A stretch of 64,000 bases of DNA from Pseudomonadota bacterium (GCA_020161615.1 JAIUPD010000005.1:62001-126000); one strand, 5' to 3'; counted from the first letter of the stretch, positions 52,836 to 62,165 are shown. Notes: a model not told the origin generated them from the letters alone. Numbers and translations: made by a program.

Positions 52836-53639
52836 CTACCCGGTCCGCTTCGACTGCCGCATCAGCAGCAGCCCGGCGATGGTCACCGCCACCGCGACGA
52901 TGACGATGATGATCGTGGCCAAAGCGTTCACGTCGGGGCTCACCCCCAGCCGCACCTTCGAGAAGATGACCATCGGCAGGGTCGAGGCCCCGGGGCCCGA
53001 GACGAAGCTGGCGATCACCAGATCGTCCAGCGACAGCGTGAAGGCCAGCAGCCAGCCCGAGACCAGCGCGGGCGCGATCACCGGCAGGGTGATGTCGAAG
53101 AACACCCTGACCGGCCCCGCGCCCAGATCGCGCGCGGCCTCTTCCAGGCTTTCGTCCATGTCGCGCAGCCGCGACTGGGCGATGACCGCGACATAGGCCG
53201 AGGTAAAGGTCGCATGGGCGATCACCACCGTGGTCAGCCCTCGTCCGGCGGGCCAGCCCAGAGCCAGCTCCATCGCCACGAACAGCAGCAGCAGCGACAG
53301 GCCGATGATCACCTCGGGCATGACCAGCGGCGCGGTCACCATGCCGGTCAGCAGCAATTTCCCTCGGAACTTGCCGAACCGCGTGAGCACGAAGGCGGCG
53401 AGCGTGCCGATCACCGTGGCGATGGTCGCGGCCAGCACGCCGACCTTGAGGCTGATCCAGGCCGCGGCCAGCATCTGCCCGTCGGCCAGCAACTCGCCAT
53501 ACCAGCGGGTCGAGAAACCGCCCCAGACCGTCACCAGCCGGCTCTCGTTGAACGAGAAGATGATCAGCGACGCGATGGGCGCGTAGAGGAAGCAGAAGCC
53601 CAGCGTGGCGACGATGGGCAGGAACCAGCCGCGTCTCAT
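52836..53639 (-). CDS. potI: putrescine ABC transporter permease PotI
   Basis: 267 residues, six membrane helices. The permease EAA loop is DESLEEAARDLGAGPVRVFFDITLP, near residue 175. The protein closely matches PotI/PotC of the polyamine importers (FSFNESRLVTVWGGFSTRWY at the start; FTLSLDDLVIASFVSGPGAS near the end). It forms the channel with PotH. Its start overlaps the potH stop by 4 nt. It is the last gene of potFGHI. Confidence 0.95.
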   Translation of the reverse strand: MRRGWFLPIVATLGFCFLYAPIASLIIFSFNESRLVTVWGGFSTRWYGELLADGQMLAAAWISLKVGVLAATIATVIGTLAAFVLTRFGKFRGKLLLTGMVTAPLVMPEVIIGLSLLLLFVAMELALGWPAGRGLTTVVIAHATFTSAYVAVIAQSRLRDMDESLEEAARDLGAGPVRVFFDITLPVIAPALVSGWLLAFTLSLDDLVIASFVSGPGASTLPMVIFSKVRLGVSPDVNALATIIIVIVAVAVTIAGLLLMRQSKRTG

Positions 53640-54697
53640 GGCCTGTCCTCCTGCCGGTTCTGCACGGATTGCAGCCACATCATCGGGATCACCACCAGGA
53701 TCAGCATGATGATCGCCACCGCCGAGGCCACCGGCCAGTCCCGGGCCGAGAAGAACTCGTCCCAGAGCGTGCGGCCGATCATCAGCGTATCGGGCCCGCC
53801 CAGCAGCGCCGGGATCACGTATTCGCCGATGGCCGGGATGAAGACCAGCATGGACCCGGCGATCACCCCCGGCAGCGACAGCGGCAGGGTCACGGTGAAG
53901 AAGGTGACCATGGGCGAGGCGCCAAGGTCCGAGGCCGCCTCCAGCAGCGCGCCGTCCAGCTTCACCAGATTGGCGTAAAGCGGCAGGATCATGAAGGGCA
54001 GATAGGTGTAGACGATCCCGATATAGACCGCGAAATCGGTCTGCATCATCACCAGCGGCTCGTCGATCACCCCCAGCCAGGTCAGGATGTTGTTGATCAC
54101 CCCGTCGCGTCTGAGGAAGCCGATCCAGGCGTAGACCCTCAGCAGGAACGAGGTCCAGAAGGGCAGCACCACCAGCAGCAGCAGGAACGAGCGGCGCGGC
54201 TCGGGCGAGCGGGCGATGTAATAGGCGATCGGATAGCCCAGCAGCAGGGCGAAGACAGTCGAGACCGCGGCAATCCTGATCGACGACAGATAGGCGTTGC
54301 GATAGAGCGCATCGCCCAGGATGAACCAGTAATTCTGCAGGCTGGCGATGATCTCGACATTGCCCTGCGCATCGGTTTCCCACAGCGGCGAATAGGGCGG
54401 CCGGGCGATCATCGTCTCCGACAGCGAGATGCGCCCCAGCACGAAGAAGGGCACCAGGAAGAAGATCCCCAGCCACAGAAGCGGCACGGCGATGACCATC
54501 CAGCGGTCGGACCAGCCCATGAAGCGGCTGAACAGGAAATAGAGGACCCCGCCCGCGACCAGCACCGACAGCAGCAGGGCGCTGGTCGCGCTGAGCGTCA
54601 GAAAACTGACCGCCACCGCCCCGCCGAGGCCTGCCAGCCCCAGGGCCAGGATCCGCAGCGGCAGGCCCGCGCGGCGCGGCTCGCTGGCCCCGCTCAT
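53636..54697 (-). CDS. potH: putrescine ABC transporter permease PotH
   Basis: 353 residues. It has the PotB/PotH pattern: YWFILGDALYRNAYLSSIR, IAYYIARSPEPRRSFLLLLV, RVYAWIGFLRRDGVINNILT and the EAA loop GALLEAASDLGASPMVTFF. About 40 extra N-terminal residues add one or two membrane helices compared with E. coli PotH. Overlap of 4 nt at both ends (potG stop, potI start) shows a tightly coupled operon. Confidence 0.94.
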   Translation of the reverse strand: MSGASEPRRAGLPLRILALGLAGLGGAVAVSFLTLSATSALLLSVLVAGGVLYFLFSRFMGWSDRWMVIAVPLLWLGIFFLVPFFVLGRISLSETMIARPPYSPLWETDAQGNVEIIASLQNYWFILGDALYRNAYLSSIRIAAVSTVFALLLGYPIAYYIARSPEPRRSFLLLLVVLPFWTSFLLRVYAWIGFLRRDGVINNILTWLGVIDEPLVMMQTDFAVYIGIVYTYLPFMILPLYANLVKLDGALLEAASDLGASPMVTFFTVTLPLSLPGVIAGSMLVFIPAIGEYVIPALLGGPDTLMIGRTLWDEFFSARDWPVASAVAIIMLILVVIPMMWLQSVQNRQEDRP

Positions 54698-55830
54698 TCG
54701 GTCAGCACCCGGAAATCCGCCGGCTCGAAGCTGACATGCACATTCTCGTCCCAGGAAATCGGGTTGTCGCGGCGCCCCTCGTTGGCCTGGGTCACGCGGA
54801 CCAGACGGCCGGTTTCCAGCTTCACCATATACGAGGACATATGCCCGACATAGCCCATGTCCTGCACCACGCCCGGCACGCAATTGACCGATTCCGCCGG
54901 GCGCTCGCGCGTCAGCCAGGCGCGTTCCGGCCGCATCGCCAGCCAGACGGTCTGGCCCTGGGTCAGGCCCGCCACCGGCGGGGCGACGACCGGGCCCAGA
55001 TCCTCGGTCTCGACGCGCATGAGGTCGGGCGCGGCCGGACCGACGCGGCCCTCGAACAGGTTCACGGAACCGATGAAATCGGCGACGAAGCGCGATTTCG
55101 GCGTCTCGTAGATCTCGCGCGGTTCGCCCACCTGCTCGATCACCCCCTCGGTCATGACGCCGATGCGGGTGGCCAGCGTCATCGCCTCGTCCTGGTCATG
55201 GGTCACGACGATGAAGGTCACGCCCAGCGTCTCCTGAATGCGGATCAGCTCGAACTGGGTTTCCTCGCGCAGTTTCTTGTCCAGCGCGCCCAGCGGCTCG
55301 TCCAACAGCAGCACCTTGGGTTGCTTGGCCAGGGCCCGGGCCAGCGCCACCCGCTGCCGCTGCCCGCCCGAGAGCTGATGCGGCTTGCGGCGGGCGAATT
55401 TCTCCAGCTGCACGAGCTTGAGCATCTCGGCCGCGTGGGCAAAGGCCTCGGCCTTGGATTTCCCTTCGCGCAGAAGTCCGTAGGCCACATTCTTCTCGAC
55501 CGACATATGCGGGAAAAGGGCGTAGGACTGGAACATCATGTTGGTCGGGCGACGGTCCGGCGGGGTGCCCGCCAGATCCACGCCGTCGATCAGGATCTTG
55601 CCCTCGGTCGGCGTCTCGAACCCGGCCAGCATGCGCAAAAGCGTGGACTTGCCGCAGCCCGACCCGCCCAGCAGGCAGAACAATTCCCCGCGATAGATAT
55701 CCAGCGACACATCGTTCACGGCGGTGAAATCGCCGAACCTCTTGGTCACGTTGCGGATCGAGATGAAGGGCTTGGCGGCGGGATCGCGCCAGGGCCGGGT
55801 GTTCGCGGCAATCGCCGGGTTGCTGGTCAT
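54694..55830 (-). CDS. potG: putrescine ABC transporter ATP-binding protein PotG
   Basis: 378 residues. It starts with an N-terminal 20-residue extension like E. coli PotG; the ABC domain has Walker [10 protein letters not shown], signature [16 protein letters not shown] and Walker [16 protein letters not shown]. From about residue 250 a TOBE domain ([19 protein letters not shown]) contacts the substrate regulation site. It powers putrescine import. A terminator-like hairpin and a hairpin over its own ribosome site lie between it and potF. Confidence 0.95.
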   Translation of the reverse strand: MTSNPAIAANTRPWRDPAAKPFISIRNVTKRFGDFTAVNDVSLDIYRGELFCLLGGSGCGKSTLLRMLAGFETPTEGKILIDGVDLAGTPPDRRPTNMMFQSYALFPHMSVEKNVAYGLLREGKSKAEAFAHAAEMLKLVQLEKFARRKPHQLSGGQRQRVALARALAKQPKVLLLDEPLGALDKKLREETQFELIRIQETLGVTFIVVTHDQDEAMTLATRIGVMTEGVIEQVGEPREIYETPKSRFVADFIGSVNLFEGRVGPAAPDLMRVETEDLGPVVAPPVAGLTQGQTVWLAMRPERAWLTRERPAESVNCVPGVVQDMGYVGHMSSYMVKLETGRLVRVTQANEGRRDNPISWDENVHVSFEPADFRVLTE

Positions 55831-55837
55831 CGAAACA

Positions 55838-55896
55838 CCTTTTGCAAAAGGCCTGGGCAGAAAGGAAGCCCCGCCCGCAGGGGATACGGGCGGGGC
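55838..55896 (-). terminator. attenuator-type hairpin and ribosome-site hairpin between potF and potG
   Basis: Two structures lie in the 72-bp gap. At 55868-55896 a perfect 10-bp stem GCCCCGCCCG / CGGGCGGGGC with a 9-nt loop is followed on the minus strand by TTCCTTTCT. At 55838-55851 CCTTTTGCAAAAGG is a perfect palindrome whose 3' arm AAAAGG is the potG ribosome-binding site (7 nt before ATG). Both would lower potG expression relative to potF, the common pattern for binding-protein transporters. Confidence 0.65.
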
Positions 55897-55902
55897 AAGG
55901 GC

Positions 55903-56994
55903 TTACTGGCCGGTCCGCACGCGGGTCCACATCCGCGTGATCATCCGGTCGGTGCGGCTGTCATGCGGGCGCAGGGTCCAGAAATTGGCCTGCGTCTCGG
56001 CCGGCGGATAGATGGTCGGATCGCTCAGCACCGCCTCGTCGATAAATTCGTTCGAGGCCGCAACCGCGTTCGGATACTGGATGTAGTTGGTGTTGCGCGC
56101 CGCCACCTGGGCGTCGATCATGTAGTTGATGAAGGCATGCGCGGCCTCGGGGTTCGGCGCGTCGGTCGGGATCGCCATCATGTCGAACCACAGGTTCGCG
56201 CCCTCGTTCGGGATGGCATAGGCGATCTCGATGCCGTTGCCGACCTCTTCCGCCCGGGCGGCGGCCTGCAGGATATCGCCCGACCAGCCGACGGCCACGC
56301 AGATCTCGCCATTGGCGAGGTCCGAGATGTACTGCGACGAATGGAAATAGCGCAGCGAGGGCCGGATGGTTTCCAGCATCGCCACCGCCTGCTCCAGATC
56401 CGCCTCGGCGGTCGAGAGCGGGTCGAGGCCGAGATAGCGCAGCGCCGGCGGCAGGATCTCGGTGTGGTCATCGAGGAAGGCAATGCCGCAATCCGCGAAT
56501 TTCGAGGCGATCTCGGGGTCGAAGACCAGCGCCCAACTGTCGACCACGTAATCGTCGCCCATCCGCTCGCGCACGGCCTCGACATTATAGCCGATGCCGG
56601 TGGTGCCCCACATGTAGACGACGGCATGTTCGTTGCCCTCGTCAAAGGCCGAGGCCAGCTCCATCAGATGCGGGTCGAGGTTCGACCAGTTCGGGATCAG
56701 GTCGCGGTTCAGCGGCTGATAGACACCCGCGGCGATCTGGCGTTGCAGGTAGTTGCCGGTCGGCACCACCACGTCGAAGCCCGAGGAACCGGCCAGCATC
56801 CGCGCTTCGAGCGTGTCGTTCGAATCGTAGACGTCGTAATTGACGGTGATGCCGGTCTGGGCGGTGAAGTCGGCGAGGTTCTCCTCGGCGATGTAATCCG
56901 ACCAGTTGTAAACGTTTACCACGTTCTGGGCTTGGGCAAGGCCGCCAGTCGCGGCGGTGGCGACCAGCAGGGTCGTGCTCAGCAGTTTGCGCAT
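55903..56994 (-). CDS. potF: putrescine-binding periplasmic protein PotF
   Basis: 363 residues. A Sec signal peptide (RKLLSTTLLVATAATGGLAQ, cleavage after AQA) is followed by NVVNVYNWSDYIAEENLADF, YDVYDSNDTLEARMLAGSSG, ATTGIGYNVEAVR-like motifs (GTTGIGYN) and the ligand region RYFHSSQYISDLANGEICVA, all very close to E. coli PotF. It captures putrescine for PotGHI. It is first in the operon; its promoter should lie in the 168-bp gap upstream (56995-57162). Confidence 0.96.
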   Translation of the reverse strand: MRKLLSTTLLVATAATGGLAQAQNVVNVYNWSDYIAEENLADFTAQTGITVNYDVYDSNDTLEARMLAGSSGFDVVVPTGNYLQRQIAAGVYQPLNRDLIPNWSNLDPHLMELASAFDEGNEHAVVYMWGTTGIGYNVEAVRERMGDDYVVDSWALVFDPEIASKFADCGIAFLDDHTEILPPALRYLGLDPLSTAEADLEQAVAMLETIRPSLRYFHSSQYISDLANGEICVAVGWSGDILQAAARAEEVGNGIEIAYAIPNEGANLWFDMMAIPTDAPNPEAAHAFINYMIDAQVAARNTNYIQYPNAVAASNEFIDEAVLSDPTIYPPAETQANFWTLRPHDSRTDRMITRMWTRVRTGQ

Positions 56995-57109
56995 GCGCTT
57001 TCACTCTCCGTTGGGCCCCTTCCGGGGGTCGTTTGGCTGGACTCTGAAGGTCCTTGACCAAAACTCTGCGAAAATATGATCAAGACCTCAAGCAAGGATT
57101 TTGCAACAC

Positions 57110-57140
57110 GCGGGGGCCTGGTGCGAACAGCTGCCCCCGC
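57110..57140 (-). terminator. hairpin behind the SAF-domain gene
   Basis: GCGGGGGC and GCCCCCGC form an 8-bp stem with a 15-nt loop in the gap between the SAF-domain oxidoreductase and potF, followed on the minus strand by GTGTTGCAAAATCC. The T-run is weak, so it is only a probable terminator. Confidence 0.4.
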
Positions 57141-57162
57141 CGAGAGCGAAAGTGCCCAAAGC

Positions 57163-58473
57163 TTAGCCAGCGCCCAAGGATGCGGCAAGCATCTCTCTGC
57201 GCAGGCGCACACCGGTCAGCGATTCGTCGAGCTCGACATCCGACATGCCCAGAATTTCACCTTTCCGGCGGTCGCAGCGCATCCGGACCCTGTGGGCCAG
57301 TCCGATGGGCAGCAATGCCCTGGCCGCCGAGACGCCGGCGGGGCAGGCCCTGCCCCAGACGGTATAGCCACCCTCGCCGTCCAGCATCTCGCCGGCTTTC
57401 AGGTCGCGCTTGGCCACGGCCACCGCGTCGCCCCGCCACGCGCGGCTCTGCCCCGTCGCCTCGCCCCGCAGCGCGGCGGAGAGTACGCTCACCGACAATT
57501 CCATGCCGATCAGATGGAAGGGTTTGTACATCGAGGCGTATTGCCCCGTCGAATCGGTCGGCAACCCGTATTGGCGGAAACAGCCCGCCGCGTAATCGTT
57601 CTGCGCCTTCAGCACGACATAGACGCCCCAGCGCAGATCGCGGAACACTGGCCGACCGTCGCGTTCGAGCGAGGACACCACCTCGACCATCCCGTCGCGG
57701 TCGAGGTGCCCGCCGATGGCCCGGGGCCGCAGCACCTGCGCCAGATCGTCCACGCCGCAGGGCGGGAAGGCCAGCCCCTGCTCCGGCACGTCAAGCCCGC
57801 AGGCATTGGCGATGGCCGACATCTCGATGGCGGATTTGGTGCCGTCGAGGAAGGAATTGAACATCTGCGGATTCATCCCCGCCTCGGCCGCCTGCTCGGG
57901 TGTCAGCCCGTAATGCGGCCAGACGCCCTCGGGCGTGACATCGTGATAGAGCGGCAGATATTTGGTGCCCTTGCCCGCCGCCGCTATCTGAAAACCGGTC
58001 GCCTGCGCCCAGTCCACCATTTCGGCCACCAGCGCCGGCTGGTCGCCATAGGCCATGGAATAGACCAGCCCGGATGCCCGTGCCTGCGCCGCCAGAACCG
58101 GCCCGGCCAGCACATCCGCCTCGACATTCACCATGACCACATGCTTGCCGGCATCGAGCGCGGCGCGGGCGTGGTTGAGCCCGGCCTCGGGCGCACCGGT
58201 GGCCTCGATCACCACCTCGACCGGGGTGCGGGCCACCGCCAGCCCGTCCTCCAGAAAGGTCGTGGCGGCGATGCGCTCGGCGCTCCAGCCGACAGCGCGG
58301 CAGGCGGCACGGGCACGGTCGGGGCTGAGGTCGGCGATATGCGTGACCGTCAGCCCGGCGATATGGGGCACCTGCGCCAGGAACATCGAGCCGAATTTCC
58401 CGGCGCCGATCAGGGCGACGCTGACGGGGCGGCCGGTTTCGGCACGGGCGCGGGCCAGGGCGGCAAGGTTCAT
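57163..58473 (-). CDS. homoserine-dehydrogenase-like NAD(P) oxidoreductase with C-terminal SAF domain
   Basis: 436 residues. The N-terminal Rossmann motif is VALIGAGKFGSMFLAQV (residues 19-35), then VVIEATGAPEAGLNHARAAL and HVVMVNVEADVLAGPVLAAQ, as in homoserine dehydrogenase-like enzymes. The C-terminus is a SAF domain (VAVAKRDLKAGEMLDGEGGY), the module of antifreeze/sugar-acid lyases. Proteins of this two-part type are found in carbohydrate or sugar-acid gene clusters, but the substrate is not known to me. It has a GAGG ribosome site and lies 17 bp after the MFS gene. Confidence 0.82.
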   Translation of the reverse strand: MNLAALARARAETGRPVSVALIGAGKFGSMFLAQVPHIAGLTVTHIADLSPDRARAACRAVGWSAERIAATTFLEDGLAVARTPVEVVIEATGAPEAGLNHARAALDAGKHVVMVNVEADVLAGPVLAAQARASGLVYSMAYGDQPALVAEMVDWAQATGFQIAAAGKGTKYLPLYHDVTPEGVWPHYGLTPEQAAEAGMNPQMFNSFLDGTKSAIEMSAIANACGLDVPEQGLAFPPCGVDDLAQVLRPRAIGGHLDRDGMVEVVSSLERDGRPVFRDLRWGVYVVLKAQNDYAAGCFRQYGLPTDSTGQYASMYKPFHLIGMELSVSVLSAALRGEATGQSRAWRGDAVAVAKRDLKAGEMLDGEGGYTVWGRACPAGVSAARALLPIGLAHRVRMRCDRRKGEILGMSDVELDESLTGVRLRREMLAASLGAG

Positions 58474-58490
58474 GCAGGGCTCCTCTCGGC

Positions 58491-59678
58491 CTAGGGACGC
58501 AGCAGGATCAGGGCAACCAGGCTCAGGATCGCGGGCAGGGCAAAGACCATGCCCGGCAGGTCGATCACCGCGCCCGAGCCGGTGAAGGCAGCGAAGACCT
58601 GGGTATAGACGAAGGGCGCGGCGATCATCCCCATGGCGTGCAGCGAGGCCAGCGCGCCCTGCAATTCGCCCTGCTGGCTGGCCTCGACCCGGTCCGACAT
58701 CTCGGCCCTGAGCGCAGGGTTGATCAGCCCCGACAGCGACGAGATCGGGATCAGCACCAGCGCCAGCATGCCGCTTTCCACCACCGTGAGAAAGGCGAAG
58801 GACACCAGCGCTGCCGCGGATCCTAGGATCATGGCGCCGCCGCGGCCCAGCCAGCGGATCGCGCCGCGCATCAGCACCCCCTGCACCAGCACCATCCCCA
58901 GCCCGTAATAGGCCAGCGACAGCCCGACCTGCCCCGCGCTCCAGCCAAAGCGCGCTGTGGCGAAATAGGCCCAGATGACGGGATAGACGGTGAAGGCGAA
59001 TTCGAAGGCGAAATAGACGGTCAGAAAGCGCCCCAGCCCCGGCAGGCGGCCGATATTCTTGAAGGCGCCAAAGGGGTTGGCCCGCCGCCAGTCGAAGGCG
59101 CGGCGGTTCTCGGGCTTGAGCGATTCGCGCATGACGACAAGCCCGAAGAGCAGGTTCAGCGCGGCGACGCCCGCAGCAGCGAGGAAGGGCGCGCGGGTGC
59201 CGTATTCGCCCAGCATCCCGCCGACGGCCGGGCCCAGGATGAAGCCCGCGCCAAAGGCCGCGCCGATCAGACCGAAGCGCTGCGCCTTCTGTTGCGGGGT
59301 CGAGATATCGGCGATATAGGCGCTGGCGGTGCCATAGGTGGCCGAGGTCACGCCATTGACCAGCCGCGCCAGAAAGATCAGCCAGATGCTGCCCGCCAGC
59401 GCCAGCACCAGGTAATCCGCGGCCAGCATGCCCAGGGACAGCAGCAGCACCAGCTTCCTCCCGTAGCGGTCCGAGAGGTTGCCGATCACCGGGCCGAAGA
59501 GGAATTGCATGACCGCGAAACCGCCGGTCAGCAGCCCGCCCCAAAGCGCGGCATGCGACAGATCCTCGCCCGTGACCTCGCGGATCAGGTCGGGCATGAC
59601 GGGCATGATCAGCCCATAGCCGATGGCATCGAGCATCAGCGTGATCAGGATGAAGACGACGGGCAGCGATTGGCGCAT
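58491..59678 (-). CDS. MFS transporter, TetA-like (DHA1)
   Basis: 395 residues, twelve helices. GNLSDRYGRKLVLLLSLGML is the inter-helix loop between TM2 and TM3, and YIADISTPQQKAQRFGLIGA, GFILGPAVGGML is motif C of drug/H+ antiporters. It closely resembles TetA-type exporters, but this does not prove drug efflux. The start at 59678 is ATG. It lies 32 bp after pcaD and 17 bp before the SAF oxidoreductase, so the three may be one transcript. Confidence 0.87.
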   Translation of the reverse strand: MRQSLPVVFILITLMLDAIGYGLIMPVMPDLIREVTGEDLSHAALWGGLLTGGFAVMQFLFGPVIGNLSDRYGRKLVLLLSLGMLAADYLVLALAGSIWLIFLARLVNGVTSATYGTASAYIADISTPQQKAQRFGLIGAAFGAGFILGPAVGGMLGEYGTRAPFLAAAGVAALNLLFGLVVMRESLKPENRRAFDWRRANPFGAFKNIGRLPGLGRFLTVYFAFEFAFTVYPVIWAYFATARFGWSAGQVGLSLAYYGLGMVLVQGVLMRGAIRWLGRGGAMILGSAAALVSFAFLTVVESGMLALVLIPISSLSGLINPALRAEMSDRVEASQQGELQGALASLHAMGMIAAPFVYTQVFAAFTGSGAVIDLPGMVFALPAILSLVALILLRP

Positions 59679-59710
59679 GGGTCAGCCGGCTTGGGGGTGT
59701 CGGGGCGGGC

Positions 59711-60505
59711 TCAGGCCGCCAGATGCCCGGTTTCGTGGATAAAGGCGGTCAGCGCCTCGGCATAGTCGGCCGGTTTGTCGACGCAGGGCAGATGGCCCGC
59801 GCCCCGGATCAGATGGAAGCGAGAGCCCGGCACCAGATCGGCGGTTTCGCGCACCAGATCGGGCGGGGTCGAGCCATCCTCGCTGCCAGCGATGGCCAGG
59901 ACCGGCAGCCTGAGGCCGCTGGTCGGCGTGTAGAAATCGGTGCCCGCGATGGCATGGGCGCAGCCGACATAGCCGTTGACCGGCGTGCGGGTGACCATGT
60001 GACGCCAGGCGCGCGCCTCGTCCGACTGGCGAAAGGGCTTGGGAAACCAACGCTCCAGCGTGGCGTCGGCGATGGCCTCCAGCCCCTTCTCCTCGATCAG
60101 GGCGATGCGCTGGCGCCAGATCTCGGCCGTGCCGATCTTGGAGGCGGTGTTGGACAGGACCAGCCCCCGCACCAGATCCAGCCGCTTGACCGCCAGCCCC
60201 TGCGCCACCAGCCCGCCGATGGAAAGCCCCACGACCAAAGCCTCGCGCATGCCGACATGCTCCATCAGCCGCTCGGCATCGCGCACCAGCGTCCCCATCG
60301 GATAGGGCGGGTTCGGCGCGTCGGACAACCCATGCCCCCGCAGCGAATAGCGCAGCACCCGCAGGCCCCGGGGCAGCAGCGGCAGGATCTTGTCCCAGAG
60401 CCTCAGGTCGGTCCCCAGCGCATGAATCAGCAGCAGGGGCGGCCCCTCGGGATCGCCATGCAGCTGGTAGTTCAGGCGCACATCGCCCAGATCGGCCATC
60501 AGCAT
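59711..60505 (-). CDS. pcaD: 3-oxoadipate enol-lactonase
   Basis: 264 residues, alpha/beta-hydrolase fold. The nucleophile is Ser95 in VVGLSIGGLVAQGLAVK; the acid lies in LAIAGSEDGSTPPDL and the histidine in IRGAGHLPCVDKPADY, a full triad. LNYQLHGDPEGPPLLLIHAL and ALGTDLRLWD match PcaD. It opens 3-oxoadipate enol-lactone in the protocatechuate branch of the beta-ketoadipate pathway. The start has GGGAGG at 7 nt. No other pca genes are adjacent, so the function is by similarity only. Confidence 0.82.
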   Translation of the reverse strand: MLMADLGDVRLNYQLHGDPEGPPLLLIHALGTDLRLWDKILPLLPRGLRVLRYSLRGHGLSDAPNPPYPMGTLVRDAERLMEHVGMREALVVGLSIGGLVAQGLAVKRLDLVRGLVLSNTASKIGTAEIWRQRIALIEEKGLEAIADATLERWFPKPFRQSDEARAWRHMVTRTPVNGYVGCAHAIAGTDFYTPTSGLRLPVLAIAGSEDGSTPPDLVRETADLVPGSRFHLIRGAGHLPCVDKPADYAEALTAFIHETGHLAA

Positions 60506-60612
60506 GGGCCACCCTCCCCTGTTCCGGGCTCAATGTCGCACTTTTCGCGCCCGCGGCAAGCGGCCTTGAAACTCGGGGGCAGAGTTGCGATCTGAGACGC
60601 CGGAGGTACCTG

Positions 60613-61188
60613 ATGACTGATGCCAATCCGGTGATGGATTTTCTCCTCACCCGCCGCTCGAAACCCGCCGCCGCGCTGACCGCCCCCGCCCCCGAGGGCG
60701 CCGCGCTGGACCAGCTGCTGACCGCCGCTGCCCGCGTGCCCGATCACGGCGCGCTGGTGCCCTGGCGCTTTCTGGTGATCGAGGGGCCGGCCCGCCATCG
60801 CCTCGCCGGTCTGGTGCGCGAACGAGGCCCCGTCCTGGGCGTCGATGCCGCGAAGGTCGAAAAATCGGCGTCGCTGTGGGAAAAATCGCCGCTGGTCGTG
60901 GCGGTAATCGCCTCGCCCGTGCCCTCGGAAAAGGCGCCCGAGCTGGAACAGATCCTCTCGGCCGGCGCGGTCTGCGCGGCGCTGGTGAACGCGGCGCTGG
61001 CCTCGGGCTGGGGCGCCGCCTGGATCACCGGCTGGGCCGCCTTCGACCGCGATTTCATGAGCCGCGGCCTGAACCTTGCCCCGCAGGAACAGGTGGCGGG
61101 CTTCGTCCATCTGGGCAGCTGCGACACCGCCGTCGGCGACCGCCCGCGCCCGGACCTCTCGGCCATCGTCACGCGGGTGTCGGCATGA
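60613..61188 (+). CDS. nitroreductase family protein (YdjA-like)
   Basis: 191 residues, a compact FMN-binding nitroreductase. It has the early RRS motif (FLLTRRSKPAAALTAPAP), AARVPDHGALVPWRFLVIEG, and GAVCAALVNAALASGWGAAWITG. It probably reduces small electrophiles using NAD(P)H and FMN as a dimer; natural substrates in this subgroup are unknown. The start has GGAGG 7 nt before it. It is divergent from pcaD across 107 bp. Its stop overlaps the start of the EI24 gene by 4 nt (ATGA). Confidence 0.9.
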   Translation: MTDANPVMDFLLTRRSKPAAALTAPAPEGAALDQLLTAAARVPDHGALVPWRFLVIEGPARHRLAGLVRERGPVLGVDAAKVEKSASLWEKSPLVVAVIASPVPSEKAPELEQILSAGAVCAALVNAALASGWGAAWITGWAAFDRDFMSRGLNLAPQEQVAGFVHLGSCDTAVGDRPRPDLSAIVTRVSA

Positions 61189-61874
61189 TCCTGGGGGCGA
61201 TCTTCGCCGCGCTGGGCCAGTTCGGCGACCCGCGGTTCCGCCGGGTCGTCTGGCTGGGGCTCGGCCTGTCGGTGGCGCTGCTCTTCGCGCTCTACTGGCT
61301 CTTGGTGCTGGTCATCCAGTTGCTGGTGCCCGACAGCGTGGGCCTGCCCTGGATCGGCCCGGTCGGCGGCCTCGACACGGCGCTGACCCTGGCCTCGATC
61401 CCGGTCATGCTGCTGCTCAGCGTCTTCCTGATGGTGCCGGTCGCCTCGGCCTTCAGCGGCTTCTTCCTTGACGAGGTGGCCGATGCCGTCGAGGCCGAGC
61501 ATTACCCCCAGCTGCCCCCGGCCGACAGGGCGGGCTTCTGGGACTCGCTCAAGGACGCGCTGCGCTACACCGGGCTCTTCATCCTGCTGAACCTGATCGG
61601 GCTGATCATCGTGATCTTCACCGCGGGTCTGGGCTTCGTCGTGTTCTGGGCGATCAACGGCTATCTGCTGGCGCAGGAATATTTCACCACGGTGGCCCTG
61701 CGCCGCATGGGCCCGGCCGAGGCCGCGCGGATGCGCAGCGCCAATATGGGAACGCTCTGGATCGCGGGGGTACTGTTCGCCATCCCGCTCAGCGTGCCGG
61801 TGCTGAACCTCTTCGTGCCGGTGTTCGGCGTGGCGGCCTTCACCCACCTCTTCCACCGCATCGCGATGCGGTGA
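61185..61874 (+). CDS. EI24-domain membrane protein (CysZ-like)
   Basis: 229 residues. Hydrophobic segments at about 23-46, 65-90, 125-150 and 185-212, and the pattern FSGFFLDEVADAVEAEHYPQL and GYLLAQEYFTTVALRRMGP, match the EI24/CysZ family. CysZ transports sulfate in E. coli, but many EI24 proteins have no known role. It starts inside the nitroreductase stop codon. It is convergent with the DUF1467 gene, with a shared terminator region. Confidence 0.85.
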   Translation: MILGAIFAALGQFGDPRFRRVVWLGLGLSVALLFALYWLLVLVIQLLVPDSVGLPWIGPVGGLDTALTLASIPVMLLLSVFLMVPVASAFSGFFLDEVADAVEAEHYPQLPPADRAGFWDSLKDALRYTGLFILLNLIGLIIVIFTAGLGFVVFWAINGYLLAQEYFTTVALRRMGPAEAARMRSANMGTLWIAGVLFAIPLSVPVLNLFVPVFGVAAFTHLFHRIAMR

Positions 61875-61899
61875 AAAAGGGCGCCCTTATGGGGCGCCC
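61874..61899 (-). terminator. terminator of the mce-DUF1467 operon
   Basis: A 7-bp stem, GGGCGCC / GGCGCCC, with a 7-nt loop is followed on the minus strand by TTTTTCACC. It overlaps the last codons of the DUF1467 gene (stop at 61887) and lies at the end of the EI24 gene. Confidence 0.75.
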
Positions 61900-62165
61900 A
61901 TCCAGCGGTGCAGGACGTCCACGTCCTCGATCGTTATCCAGCCCGAGACGATGATCCCCACCACCACGGCCCAGATCAGCGTCCCGGCGATGGTCGTAAC
62001 CAGCATCTTGCGGCCGATCCTGGGGTCATGCGGCGCCGATTCCGGGGTGCCCGCGACGATCCGGCCCGCCTCGCCCTGCGTGGTCAGCCTGAGCGGCAGG
62101 ACAACCAGCAAGGTCAGGAACCAGATGAAGGCGTAGAGGACGAAAGCGGAAAAAAGCGGGATCAT
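61887..62165 (-). CDS. DUF1467 family protein
   Basis: 92 residues. Two membrane helices (about 3-25, FSAFVLYAFIWFLTLLVVLP, and 55-75, LVTTIAGTLIWAVVVGIIVS) flank a loop with RLTTQGEAGRIVAGTPESAP and DPRIGRKML, the DUF1467 pattern. Its start overlaps the mce stop by one nt (TGATG). The family accompanies mce in many Alphaproteobacteria; its role is unknown. Confidence 0.9.
   Translation of the reverse strand: MIPLFSAFVLYAFIWFLTLLVVLPLRLTTQGEAGRIVAGTPESAPHDPRIGRKMLVTTIAGTLIWAVVVGIIVSGWITIEDVDVLHRWMGAP

Noticed and set aside
55838-55851. CCTTTTGCAAAAGG as a PccR/ScfR-type TTTGCAAA site
   Set aside because: It is a single copy between potF and potG and covers the potG ribosome-binding site. 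A paired site would be expected for PccR, so the RNA hairpin explanation fits better.
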